Origin: Lethocerus indicus | Lineage: Eukaryota; Arthropoda; Insecta; Hemiptera; Belostomatidae | Direction: 5' to 3' | NCBI GenBank assembly: GCA_019843655.1 | Contig: JACDQD010000005.1 | Span: 28,840,954-28,904,953, forward strand | Length of the DNA stretch: 64,000 bases | Shown: positions 37,683 through 49,985 of the stretch, one piece after another | Numbering within the stretch: position 1 is the first letter of the stretch | Layout of the letters: each line of letters starts with the position of its first letter | Position numbers and translations under genes: made by a program | The notes under the pieces: generated by a model | What the model was told of the DNA's origin: nothing | Seen by the model: the letters and a program-made list of their open reading frames with translations, nothing else | Database searches by the model: none

Positions 37683-37750
37683 ATTAACATCTCCCTAGGC
37701 GTCAACTGGACCCACTAATCGCTACCTCCCCACCCCCCTCCACTAGACCA

Positions 37751-37772
37751 TCTCTCTCTCTCTCTCTCTCTC
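37751..37772 (+). repeat. (CT)n microsatellite
   Basis: About 11 CT units. Confidence 0.95.
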
Positions 37773-38484
37773 CCAATTCAACGGGTCCTCCATTAAATCT
37801 ATTATACCGTCGACAATTGGAGGCCGCGATCGTCGAAAAAAAATACGGAGAGCAAACAATTATTCTTCCACCGAAACATCTAAACTGGTTTCATAAATTA
37901 TGGCCCGTTATTTTATGAACATTTTAATTTTCATCTGCCGACGGTAACAGGTTAATAAATATTATAGGCGACAGAATTGGGGCTAACTTAAAAGCTTATT
38001 AAAAAAGTTATTTTTTCGCCATATTTAGATGCTAAATTAAACCGAAATAAAAATATTTAAAAATAAGTATTGGTGCTACTTCTTACTTTCACCTTATTAT
38101 TTAAAACTGGAATTTGTAAAGTAAGTTTCCTATTTAATTATGGGACAATATTTTTTCTTTTTTATAACCCAACTCTTGTTAATTGAATATATAAATTGGG
38201 TCCTCGCAGGGGTATCCATAGCTTACATACAGAACTCTTCAGAGTTAGGGATTTTGCCCAGAAGGTGCGTCTTCTTAATACGTCTGGTCTTCAGACGCCG
38301 AGAAATCCAGATTAATGAACTGGTGAAGCCGAATGAAATAGAATGAATCCTCCATTTGGGGACTGAAAACAATCAATGTTCAGAACAAGTTTAGCCGGTA
38401 AAAATTCGATGAAAGTTTTTCTCATTTTCCTTACACAACGTTCGGGCGACTAAAGTTGTGTATTCCCCGGCGGAGCTGTTACCC
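37773..38484. other. AT-rich intergenic sequence
   Basis: No gene seen. The frame 38140-38346 (+) begins with a Phe run and has no recognisable domain. Confidence 0.4.
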
Positions 38485-38900
38485 CTATCCATATTCTATT
38501 AGGTTTTCATTATCCTCATTCCGGCCAGGTAGTGGAGTGTCGTCTTTTCGTTCAAAAACCAGAACTATCTGGTGTGTTGCCAATCGGTGGAGATGAGTCA
38601 CGCCGAATCTAGGCCTGCAAACATCACGTATACGGGCCCGAAAATGCAACTCACGAACAACGTCTGCCTCTAAAATAAAATGTTGCAATGTCGCCATTAC
38701 GGGGAAAATGAGGCCGACGAGATTGGCCGATTCCATTACAGGCTCCGCGCCTGTTTTACTGTTTGTAAAACACTCGAATACAGAAATCGAACGGGCCAGA
38801 CGGAATTTTTGATTTTCCAAAACCTGAACTATGCCCCGAACAATATGAGTGTACTGGACAATGATCTGTGTGTCCTCCGTGACAACCCTTCTTCAGCCAT
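38485..38900 (-). CDS. Unidentified open frame, possibly an exon or transposon relic
   Basis: The minus strand is open from near 38900 to 38485 (111 codons from the first ATG at 38820, more upstream of it). Its amino-acid composition is balanced and free of simple repeats, unlike most frames in this window. The peptide contains PVMESANLVGLIFPVMATLQ and later HLHRLATHQIVLVFERK. I recognise no family. The base composition is also more even than in the surrounding AT-rich DNA. It could be an exon of an unknown gene, a decayed transposon, or chance; I favour the last two. Confidence 0.15.
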
Positions 38901-39495
38901 TTAGCATACCCTCTTGAATGATATATCGGCATTAGTCGCCCAGTCATATTTCATATTAATGGTACTACGCATTCCATCTGGGTCTCCAGGATTTAGGAAT
39001 GTAGTCTTTCCATCTTTTCCCCTACTGTATGCAGCGAATATGTACAAACTGCTTTGAGTTGAAAAACTTTAGATATTCGCAACCGTACAATAGCCAAAAT
39101 TATACGGACAGTTAACCGTAGTATATGATGATCCGTATTCGATTTTCTAATTGTTTTGCTCTTTTGCAGACTAAATACCAGAAATGCTTCGAAAATTTTG
39201 CTAGGAAAAAGAGCTAGGAAATTTTGAGATGTAGGTAGGTTTCAGTTATCGTTAGAATGAATCTACCGGAGTAATATCTGTCCAAGTTCGCCTAAGTTAT
39301 ATATTTTCTTTTTTATAAAGAAAGTATTCCATATTCATATCTTTATTATTTCCCGGGCTGAACATAGTTTCTGCAATGTAAAACCGATCGAGAGGGGGCC
39401 GAATAGCCGTAGGACGAAGGGTGGGAGGGGTTCGGCGTCCAGGGTGCGCATTACGCCGTTCTAATTACTTATTCATGAAGGTGTTGGTCGGACGG

Positions 39496-39565
39496 TGGAG
39501 AGAATGAGAGGGAGAGGGAGAGAGAGGGATGGAGGGAGCGAGGGAGGTGGAGTGAGAGGGAGACC
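39496..39565 (+). repeat. GA/GGA-rich purine tract
   Basis: Imperfect purine run beside a GC-rich block (39380-39900) with no gene recognised. Confidence 0.9.
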
Positions 39566-40611
39566 CCTCTTCTCAATTATCTTGGCCCGCGACCCCATTA
39601 ATTGCTCAACCAGTGTCGCATAAATTTCAATTACCCGGTGGGCCCCGGTATTTTATGACAGCCGATTTATGGCCGGGTGCCCTACGGCCGTACCGGTTAA
39701 CTCAGCCGGCTCTCCGCGTGAAATAATATTCATAACGGCAGCGCAATTACTCCTGACAATTAAAATAGAAAATCGAAACCGTTCGGAGCGCTTCGTTATT
39801 TCCTCTTCTTTTAACAAAAAGGCAATTAGGAACTGCGGGCCTTGCCGGGTGTTGGTCACGGGGGTGAGGCGGCAGGTCGGAGGCCGTAAATTCGATTTAC
39901 GTGACTCGTTACTGACTTTAGACACATTTTAAAAAATATTTATAAATTTCACAACGACCCGGCGATAACTCGCAGTACGCCCCTTTCCAGTGTTCGTACC
40001 GTAATCGACCTTTCAAATGCTCTTCTAAAAGGACTCGGATTTATTGGGCTTAATACATTCAATTTGAAATTCTGAGCCTTCCGCAAAAGGAATTTATAAT
40101 GGCCCGGTTCGCACACCCGTATCACAGCTTTTAATAGTACTAACTACCCAATATTGTATATTTATTTTTGGGCAGAATTCGTTTTCTTTTTCAGTTCTTA
40201 ACAAACGCATATATATACACCATGATTGTTTGTGCCAATGCCCAACCGTAATCAAACTCGAATAATGTGTTTTCTAATCACTGGCCTTTAACAACTTCAT
40301 TCGTACGCGGGGTATAACATTTTATTCTTACCTTTCCCTCTTTACTGAAATACTTCCGTCACTAGGTTTGAAATATAACGTGCTAATTATCTTAAAATGT
40401 TTTACGGCACCGTAAAATTATCGGCGCCAGCTCTCATCAAAGAGGACGCCGGGGTGAGAGTTTTTTCTTGTAAAAAATATTTATAGGAATGATATTTGGG
40501 GCCCCGTATAAAGTGGGGCGCGGCCCGTGTTAGAGCCGATAGCCATCGGTGTTGCCGGCCCGAGTGGAAAGGGGCAATTAAAAACGTTACAGGTAAATTA
40601 TGAATGGCCGG
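39566..40611. other. GC-rich then AT-rich stretch, no gene seen
   Basis: Frames at 39653-39925 (-) and 39669-39932 (+) mirror each other and show no domain. 40490-40700 is rich in CCGGCC and GGGCCC words. Confidence 0.4.
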
Positions 40612-40627
40612 TGTGTTTACGATAAGC
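40612..40627 (+). promoter_or_regulatory. Adjacent FOX-like and GATA-like sites
   Basis: GTGTGTTTACGATAAGCC contains TGTTTAC, a strong forkhead-type word, followed directly by GATAAG, a GATA-factor word. It lies in a CpG-rich block of the kind that often marks enhancers. Motif evidence only. Confidence 0.25.
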
Positions 40628-40813
40628 CGGCCCGGCGGCCGCTATTATACAACGGCCCGGGTTTAATTGCCGGGTCTTGACCGATGAGTTGGTATTTTAT
40701 TAACGCCTGTTAAAGACGCTTCCTGAACGCAATCATGTTTCACAGTGATTAGGCTTGATGGAGCTCCGCCTCGTGCTGGAGAGGCCGCCCCTCCAGGTGA
40801 CCCCTCTTACCTA

Positions 40814-40815
<2 letters not shown>

Positions 40816-40860
<45 letters not shown>
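40816..40860 (+). repeat. (CT)n microsatellite
   Basis: About 22 perfect CT units. Confidence 0.97.
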
Positions 40861-40863
<3 letters not shown>

Positions 40864-41090
40864 TATAGCCTCCTCTTGTTGGTTTTGAAATTCAACACCG
40901 ATATTCCAAGCCGTACTTCACTACTCATCCCCCAGTTCGGCTTATTTAGTCGGCCCAAGTCGGTTGCTGAGGAATGAGGAAGGATGTATCATGAAAAGCG
41001 TAAGATATTTACACATTATAACGATGTCTCAGTGGATACACACACAGTTCTGCAGCAATATTGTAATTTTATTCATAGGCAAATATAAAT

Positions 41091-41177
41091 GTGACTGACA
41101 CTGCTACTGAAGATGAGAGGAAACAGAAGAACACGAAATCTACGGTATTTCAACCCCTGGCAGACCACAAAACAGGT
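41091..41177 (+). repeat. Dispersed repeat family A, copy E
   Basis: GACTGACACTGCTACTGAAG, then ATGAGAGGAAACAG: an internal deletion removes everything between the first core word and the AGAGGA word. It continues ACACGAAATCTACGGTATTT and ends GCAGACCACAAAACAGGTA. It confirms that GCTA precedes CTGAAGA in the family. Confidence 0.85.
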
Positions 41178-42483
41178 ATTCAGAACTGTAAGAAATTATT
41201 TTAGTAGTCCAAAGCGACATCGTGCTAATCGTAGAATATTGAGTACAATATGTTAATGTCTTGTATGCATATTTTTCTCTGCTGGTGACCTAAATTCGAA
41301 CTCCCCGCACTATTAGTAGTCGCATACAAGGAAAATTTTTGGTATTGAAGTGCGTTACATAAATACAATTAACGCTTCGCGGGTCTAAAAGTGGAGGCTG
41401 AAATTTCAAGGGGGGCCGCGCCAAGGATATATGGAATTGTTGGGGCCGTCCGTTTGGCGGGGGCAATAATGGGAGAGGACGGGTCATGACGCATAATGGC
41501 GTTCGGGCTCGGTCCGCTTTCTCGCCCAGAAATTGAGCCGTCTCGCCGGGAGGAAACTGACATAAACGGGCCGGGGGATCACCCTGTTGCGTAACCCCCG
41601 GGCATCCGCCCGCCGCCAGTTACACAATTAATTCTATTCTCGACCGAAAAATGGGTTTCGGTATCGACATTTAAAGTGCCCGGAATTATTTTCCACCGGT
41701 ATAATTGGGGTATATTAACCCAGTGGTATAACCGGGAGTAGTATGGTTATAAAACTCGCAGTTGCCTGGAGCCACACTGCGACGTTATTTTATGTTTGCA
41801 GTGAAATTCATTATTCGCGAATGGTATTGTGATATATGCTGCCAATATACAGCTTGCGCCTAAGCAGAAATCCCGGGGGGCCTACCCATTCGTACGAACA
41901 CGAACCCAGGTTCTTAGGACAATATTAAAGGGTCTTTCCTGAAGATAGTGATAAGTTCCGGTCGCGGAAACATATCCTCATTTAAAAGTATTTGTAATTT
42001 GACTGCAGGGATGGATATGGATATATGATCGGAACGTCCCCGCATTGAGGCCGAGCCTGGGGTTTGAACCCCGGTGGCTGACTGAATATTGTTTCAATCT
42101 CGCGATAAACAACGCTACGCCGTTGTAAAAGGGAGCACGGCCGAGATACGGGGGGGGGGGGGCAGTCGACGGCAATTCAACAAACCGGGCAGACCTAATG
42201 ATAGATAGAGGGGAGAGGGGCAATCCCCGGGCGGGAGGGAAAAATCTCGCCGACGAATCTGAACGGGGCGCAACTGCGGAGGTCGTAAGAGGCAGGAGAA
42301 CAATAGTTTGTCCAGAAGAGAGGAGAGGCCGAGGGGGGCCGGGCCCACCGCCCCGGGGTCTATTGAGATAAGGCCGCATGCCGTAATTATAATGTGTAAT
42401 TATCGGGGGCCGGGGACTCCGCCCCACGGGCACCGCCCTAAACGGCTTTTTGTTCCGACCTATCGATATTAATCAACTCGAGA
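41178..42483. other. Mixed to GC-rich stretch, no gene seen
   Basis: 41390-41700 and 42000-42430 are GC/CpG-rich. A minus-strand frame 41978-42433 (151 codons) is Pro/Arg/Ser-rich without a domain. GGGGTTTGAACCCCGG at 42059-42074 looks like an isolated Pol III B-box/T-arm word without an A-box partner. A run of 13 G is at 42150-42162. Confidence 0.4.
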
Positions 42484-42526
42484 TCTCTCTCTCTCGCTCT
42501 CTCTCTCTCTCCCTCCCTCCCTCCAC

Positions 42527-42597
<71 letters not shown>
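42484..42597 (+). repeat. (CT)n microsatellite, long, interrupted
   Basis: CT-rich tract with CTCC interruptions, then about 30 uninterrupted units from 42534. Confidence 0.97.
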
Positions 42598-42599
<2 letters not shown>

Positions 42600-45553
42600 G
42601 ACGGTCTCGCTTTTAGCCCTCCCCGACTAGGTGCTGGCCCGTGTCCACCCACAAACGCCCACGAGCTACCGTCACCTCTCCGCATCTGACATTCTCTTTA
42701 ACCCGGATTATAATATCACTTTAATACGGCCTCTCTTCTCGGTTTTCCGCACGCTCAATATAGACGGATGGACGAGCGCGCCCTGTCGATGATGAGTTCC
42801 CCACAGCCGCTAACGGTAAAATGCCATATTCCGTTTCCCCGGCACTCGGGCTTTAGTCCGTCTCGGCACATCTAAGCCGATTCCGACCGGTCGCTGGTTC
42901 CTCTTTCGAAACCGAATTTATTCTGTCTGTGGACCGATTATTCCATTACGGTGTCTAACGGCAATATCGACTTGAGAGAGTTCGGTCACCGGGACGCGTT
43001 TCACAAACTCTTTTGTGAATCTCTATTCGGCAACACAATTCTCCACCGATAACTTCTTCTGGGGATCCGTAATGGGACATCGGGATCTGAATTAACACAA
43101 AAATGGTTCCGGGTCAAAGACCGGCAGTGATCACTCCGGCCGAGCTCCGTAATTGATGAGAACCATTTGTACATGTTCGGCCGACATGTATCGTGGAAGG
43201 AGGAAGCGTATAAATAATAATTATAAGTGTTTATATCATTTCGATATGTTTATCAATGCGAGACACCGTAACCGTCGCGTTACTAATTATTAAAAAAAAT
43301 AATAATAACGTTTTTATCCGATCAAATGCTATGTTCCGCTAACTACACCGCATGCCTGACAGAAATCGAAAATAAAAATTCGTTCAATGAGCTGTTCCTC
43401 GTTATGGACACGAAAGCTATCAATTGTCAATACACTGCAAACAATCTAAACTCGCAATTCCGACAAAAGAGTTAAATTAAGATGCCTCAATGTTAAGTAT
43501 ACTTTACGAGGATCTAAAAGAAGTAATCGACTTCTGGTTTAGTGACTTAAAGACAAGACTTCAATGACTAATTCATTCTAGAGCCCCAATTAAGACTATA
43601 GGCACAATAAGTCATACTGGCAACTCCAACTTATTTCACGAGACTTATAGCTATGAGTGGTAATAATAAGATATCGAAATTGTGTGTATGCATCTATAAA
43701 ACTACTGTTTAAAAGCTACCCGCCCGAAGTTAATGCGTTAAATATGCGTATTTCATCTTTATATATGAGATTAAATTCTTCAATGATGGTATATTTACAA
43801 AGTTAATAATATAAATAATGACTACCGTACTGGAATACTACATTTCGAAATGAGCATACTAATGGCCCCCTACGATTCGTCCAATTGTCCAACGGCGGCA
43901 TCAATTTCAATGACTCTTCCATTTATATATCATTGTTAGATGAATGTTCCATTAGCAATATTGAAAGTACGTGTTTCGGGACACGATACGAGGAAAATCT
44001 AACGCAAGAAGGAAAAGCGAAATGAACGGTAGCGACCTTGGCGAATTCAATTGTTATTTTTGATGAGGAAAAACAAAACTGTCATGTGTCAAACCCCCCC
44101 TGACCCCCCACCCACAACTACCGACCCATCAAAAGCGTCAAGAGCTCTCCGTCCTATTAAAGTAATTGCTAAACGCTATTAAAGTCAAATTGGAATTAGA
44201 ATGAAAATTGCAATCGGACTCTTTATGATTCAAAACGTTCGAATGGCATTTGCATTATCCTCCATTAATAACGCCCGTTGAATATTACATAATTAGTGGC
44301 CGCCGGCTATGGACTGGTCACGTTTGATATTTCAGATTAAATATGGCGTTTTTAATATCCCTTCAATTGAAGTTATGCATATTTATGGGCGGTCGCGAAT
44401 TTTCAGCGGCTATGGGAATATTTTTCCGCGGCGGAAACTTTATTTCTCCTCCAACCGCCGTTAGTTAATACTTGACTATTGACTGTTCAGAGTCCCTGTC
44501 GAAACCTAATAGGGAAGACTGCGGCCGTATGAAATCGGAATAATGGTCTCCGATAATGAGGCCTAATTATTCTCCGCCAGTCGTGTCTACACGCAAAAGA
44601 CCGGTATCGTTAAATTTTATAGCATCGTGAAAATTCTCGGTGAAACATTAAAACGCGGAATTTATCCGGTTGATTAAAATCGACTGGAAGTGACGTCTCG
44701 CCGGCCGAAAAACGTCGTCACGACAGTTCTCCTCGGCTCTGATTGATATCGTTTTAATCGGGCCCGTTAATTAAAAAACCTCTAGGAGATAGTGCCCTCC
44801 TTCACAATCCAGCCTGGAGTAAGTAGCTCCCTTTATACTTACAGTGTGATGGCGCAAAATTAATACGCTCACTATGAAAGAATGATCGAGTGTTGTTAGC
44901 CTGCCAGTCGGGCCGCTGGAAGGGAAAGATCAATTATCAAATGATTTACGCCTAACGTTAGCGAAATTAAAGAACAGAAAACAACGCGCTTATTATTATT
45001 CGGAATGGAAGCATTTATTTTGAATCTTCGACTGTGCGCTACTTTAGAGGACTTACAAAACCGGAAAGTATATTGTTATACCAAGCTCTTCTTCATCGTT
45101 GGTTCATTTTTGCCCTTTGTTTCTTCCCGCGACTTTTCGTTAGGGACAGTTTTTCCCGCTTCCGAGCAAGGTACCATATGCCTGTTAACAAAGTCTTGTA
45201 CGAGGATCATTTAGCAATTTTCTAAGTTCAAATATTGGCAGACAAAACTGTTCTTTTATCGTTGCTTATATACAACGCTTTCCTATTTTTTTTTTTTTGG
45301 CAACTATTCGAAAATGCCTTTCAGCGTTCAACGTTTCCTCCACTCGGGCAGTTTCGAAAAGAATCCTCGAGCTCGAGCGCTATATTCCCCGTCAACATTT
45401 CGTGGAAACAATCACGACAAGAAGGAGTGACCTCCCGCCTAAGGCCGTAACCCGAGGGCGCCAAGGTCTCGTACCGTCGTTATTTGCCCGCTAATTCGTC
45501 CACAAATTCATAATTTACAAAGAAAGAAAAAAGAAGGGAAAAGGTCCGGAATG
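42598..45553. other. Long gene-poor stretch; possible regulatory blocks
   Basis: 42600-42900 is GC/CpG-rich; 43200-44250 is AT-rich. 44250-44480 holds homeodomain-like TTAATATCCCTTCAATTGAA, an ATTTGCAT-like word at 44269 and a GC-rich CGCGGCGGAAA stretch. Two overlapping frames at 45005-45225 are unrecognised. Confidence 0.35.
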
Positions 45554-45571
45554 AGAAGAGAGAGAGAGAGA
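45554..45571 (+). repeat. (GA)n short tract
   Basis: About nine GA units. Confidence 0.9.
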
Positions 45572-48500
45572 TAATCGGGGCTGGTGTTAATATCAAATCT
45601 GACGGCCTTGGCATATCGCCTCCTCCTGTAGGTTGTGCGGGGGCGCCGAAAGACAGCGCCACTTTCACGCTCCCCGGGGCCTAATCGAATTTTCGATTAT
45701 GACTACCTGACACCGTTTTCCCTTCCGCGGTGTTTCGCCCTCAGCTAGCATTATTAGACGTCAATTGGACGACCTTAAACGGCCAATCTGGTTAAATCCA
45801 GGTGTCGGGGCCTATCGCCGCCCGATGAAATCTGACCTCCGAGTTTCGAAATTTGAATCTATTGAAAATTCTGACGCTAAGGCGTATTCGGTACGATATT
45901 ATAACTCTGTCCGGACGATTTGAATATTCAAGATAGAATAAAATGAAGTTTAAAAACTGAGTATCCAGGAAAAGTGCGTACAGTCACATAATGACGGTAT
46001 CGAAATTGTATTATCCGAGCGAAGGCCAAAACTGTTTAATTTAAACGTTAACGTACCGCCAACTATCGGGCTCTGAGTCAATCAAATATTATTTTCAATT
46101 CCGGATACAGTTGGAATCGTGGCGTGTTTATTAGCCACACGGCGACCGGGACGGAGGTATTGTGGGACGGTGGGCGGGGGGTGCGGGGGCCAAGGCGAAC
46201 TGGTTGTCTTAATGAGGGGGCTCCAGTTTTTAATTACAGCGCCGCGTCCAAATGAGATTTCACGACGTTTCATTAACACCAGAGAAATATGACGTTCGCT
46301 GAGCATAACGAAAAAATAACATAACGGTCAATTATGATTCCGATCGGGTCCCGGGGCTCTGGTTGGGAGGAGGAGGGTGGCAGTGGGGGTTAAATTGAAT
46401 ATTGTTGTTGTAAATACGAGAGGTTGAGAAGGCACTGTCGTCCATAAGAAACAGCGGGACCGTTTCTCCGTCTACTGGTTGTAGACACGCAACCGGCTTT
46501 CGTTCTTCCCAAAACGTTATAATAACGTCCCGGGTGAAAATTATTAACATTACCGCGCGGATTATTTCGTGAAACTAAAATAATGGCGTTGCCTCTCCAA
46601 CACAAAGTGGTCCGCCGTTGGCCGCGCTCCAAAATCCGTTTCACAATTACTTTAAAGTATTTCTGTGGCGGAGTGGTTTCGGAACGCCATCTATCCTGCC
46701 CCGTACAAATCTAGTTCCCTTTTGGGTTTACACCGTCGTCAGTAGCATTCCTTCGGTAACATAATGATGAGGTCGGGTTTGATTGAACGTAACGTTTGGT
46801 TACGTTCCCCCAGAGCATCACGAGAAGATCTTCCTAATGCTATTATGTCCAAATATAGAACAACAACCTTACGGGCTTACTGGTAAACGGTGGAAAAGTG
46901 TGCCGACGAAAATTCGCGTGGAGGATTCAATAGCAATCCAACTAACTTCCAATTCTTAACAAGAACGTCTTCAAGATGCCCATAAGTAGGACCATAGCGG
47001 TTTAGGATACCGATAGAACATCTCCGTCAACATATTCTCTGAGAAAATAATACACGAAGTGATGAGGGAACCGGAACTTGAATTACCACTAACTAACTCG
47101 CGTTGGGATCGCGTAATAGTGCGGCAAGAACCTCGGTTACCAGGGGTCGTTCTGCTGTCAGTCCGAGATTCTTCCTGTGTCTGGAAACCGGCCGCGAGTG
47201 GATTGGATTTCGCACTGAATAGTGGATCAACTCCTGCGATCTCTGTACAACTGAAAGCGGGATGTCGGTAATCCTCTCAGGATTACGATATACTCGATCT
47301 CGTATTGCTGTGTAGAGGACGGTTCCTAAAATAATGAGACACGAAGAATTTCGGCAGGGCGTCAACCCATCATGCAACCCGAGGTTCATCAGACAGTTTT
47401 ACGCGTTTCCACCGTGATAATACAATAATTGATCTCTTAATTTATTATTAGCACCGTAGGTTTCTATACTGAACGGGAATATTGGGCTAGAGAACCCGAC
47501 TGCCGGTCGTAATTAGGACGGCCGCGGTAGGGCAAAATTACCAGGTCGAACATATGTCCGAAATGGTATCGGGGCTGAGGAGAGTGCGCAGCCCGGTTGC
47601 GAAAGCCCGGCATCTAGATCCCGTAACGAGGCCGATAACGAACCCTTCGGGAGGCAACTCGGTAATTAAACCGAGTCGTGACCACTTCTTCTAATCAGAA
47701 GGCCGTTTTCTATCTCTTTCTCTCTTCTTTCCTTCGCGGTCGGTCGGTAGGACGGGGCCTCACGCGGCTTCTGCCCCCTGCCCCCTTCCGCGGCGCTGCC
47801 CCCCTTTTATTGCTATTAATTGAGGATAATAATTAGGTCTAGCCGAGAGTCCGCGATATTCGTAATAGTCAATTATGGTGGTGTGGGCCGGCGCGGGGTT
47901 ACAGGTTGTCGGGACGGTGAGAGGCGGACAATGAACGAGAGATCGTTGGCGATAACGCGCCCCAGCTCTCCTCTAGGTGGCCGGGGGGGGGGGGGCTCGA
48001 AGAAACGATAGAAATTATAATCGTTCCAGTTAGACACGACGGGAGATATCAGAGAAACATCGGCTCGTAGACGGCTCGAATTATTGCCAAATAAGGAGCC
48101 AGGTACGATTATGAGCTCGTTAATATCAATCGCCCTGGAGACGAGCTCGACACCCACATCTTTAAATATTCCATTGTGCCGGCACGGAGTACTGGAAAAG
48201 CCGGGGAGTGTGGAGGCGTGTAACTGGTTTCACCGAATAAGTGGGGGTCTTTGGGGTTTATATTTAATGACGAAAGGAATTATTTCTTTCTAAATCAAGA
48301 AAAATGACCATATTGGACTAGAGTTTGGTAGACATTTGTCACGGCCAAAGTTTTTTCAATTTCAATCACTTGTTACTTACGCACCTAGCAGTCCAGTTTC
48401 ATCGGTAAGGTTCATATGTGACTATTCACCTTCATTAAGGTCGGAAGGAGAATAACTTGCAGGACTGTGAAATATTTCGCAATCTTCGTGATCGGCAAAT

Positions 48501-49799
48501 TGAAGCAGTAATCGTCTAATGAAATGAGTAAGATTGCTAACAACCTCCGAAAATGACATAACCCACGGGCCTAGTTGGCACCGCGGTGACTCACCTTCAG
48601 GAAATGCTGGGCGGGAAAAAAATCCTAAACCGTTTCCCCGCTTACGCAGAATTTCTTAGAAATTAATTACTCCGTGTAATTAAATTTACAAGGAGGGGCT
48701 TCCAGGGAGCAATTATCTACCGGCCTGCAATAGTTCTTATTGAGGAAACTTGCTGAGTTAAATTGGTCGAGCGATCAGCAGCAATTACACAGGAATTGTC
48801 ATTAAAACACTTTGTTTATTAATACCCGGTACAACGGAGATGATTGTTGATCACGAGGAAAACTTTTCTGCGGTCGAACTGATCAGAAGTAAACCCTCAG
48901 GGAGTCCGCCTGTAAATTTTGAATAAATTATCAGGATATTGAATCGCCACTTCTCTTAAGGGAAGCTATTTGAAGGGCCGAAAATCCTGAATTATCATTT
49001 CCAAATATAATCTTAAGAATATTGGTAAATTTACTGTGGCCCATAGTTTTACAACAGCCCGCCGTTCGCCGAAGTCAAAAGTTATAGAAGTTGTCCCATA
49101 CCTGCCTTCAATATTCCATTTGGGTATCGCGTCCTATCTCAATCCCTTTGTTGTGCAAATCTCTTCCAGTTAACACTCAGATGGGGTTGACATCTCCTAT
49201 TTGAATTATAACTTTAATTATAACCTTTAGGGGAATTTTTTCAAACACGCATTTAGGGATTGCTATATTCGGACGATTGTATATAAATATATAGAACTCT
49301 CTATATTTTATCCAGTATCGATCCAATAATTGTATAGTCGGACGGATACATATTTATACTACCAACAACTTGTTGTTTTCAGGCTGGAGCTGGAAAGCGG
49401 CTGGAATTCGCAGGACATTACGGGTTAGAGATCAATATAATTTCGCCCGGCTGATGCAATGCTTCGCACGGCATGTTAAAAAGATCGGCCTTACACAGGG
49501 AGGACTTACACGGAGACCGTTATAAAGTCAGCAGGTAACACCCTTGATCGTGCGTTAAGAACTGCAATATCGCTGAAGGGAGTTCTTAACCTTTAGACGG
49601 ACGAGATTGTTCTGGCAACGGTGAATAGATACCCGGTATTCTACTTCGCATTATCCGAAGCCGGGAGGGAGGCGGCTATAACTTGGTGTTCCGGTACCTC
49701 GCCATGCAGTCAGATCAATATTATGTTCAGAGCTTTAGTTTAAAAAAAAAAATCAGTAGAATAGTTACAAACATTTATTACAATCACTTGGATAGCGTT
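45572..49799. other. Long gene-poor stretch with GC-rich blocks
   Basis: GC/CpG-rich at about 45600-45860, 46080-46420 and 47480-48260, AT-rich between. A minus-strand frame at 47093-47389 (98 codons) has balanced composition and is unrecognised; it overlaps a plus-strand frame. A run of 13 G is at 47983-47995. No gene is supported. Confidence 0.35.
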
Positions 49800-49985
49800 C
49801 TGTCTGTCCAGACATGTGGTGGTCAATTTGAGAACGAAGCGGCATCTGGAATTGGAGAATGTGCGCCAAGTACAAGGACAATGGCGAGACGAGTTCGGGA
49901 ACGGAAACACAAATCAATCGCACGCACTCGTGATATGTTGGAAACCTGCGGTGTTTTGCGTGATATGTTGTACAAGTCTGGGAGT
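49800..49985 (+). pseudogene. Decayed transposase helix-turn-helix (DUF4817-like)
   Basis: One frame (from 49816) contains VRQVQGQWRDEFG at 49861-49899, like the V-x-x-x-Q-R-x-W-R-x-x-F-G start of DUF4817-type helix-turn-helix domains found on many arthropod mobile-element proteins. A second frame continues with RDMLETCGVLRDMLYKSG at 49929-49982, matching the family's R-D-K-F-E-x-T-G-x-V-x-D-V-x-K-x-x-S-G. The gap of about ten codons between them fits the family spacing, with a frameshift inside. In intact proteins this domain binds DNA upstream of a DDE catalytic core. No DDE region is seen downstream. Assignment is by remembered motif pattern, not a search. Confidence 0.45.

Noticed and set aside
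42059..42074. tRNA-gene-like T-arm GGGGTTTGAACCCCGG
   Set aside because: No A-box, acceptor stem or anticodon arm at the right distance on either strand; at most a SINE remnant.
41978..42433. 151-codon minus-strand frame
   Set aside because: Pro/Arg/Ser-rich translation of a GC-rich block that is open in several frames at once.
42450..42689. Ser-Leu and Arg-Glu repeat frames at 42.5 kb and similar ones at 3.0, 6.3, 57.9 and 61.9 kb
   Set aside because: Translations of (CT)n/(GA)n tracts.
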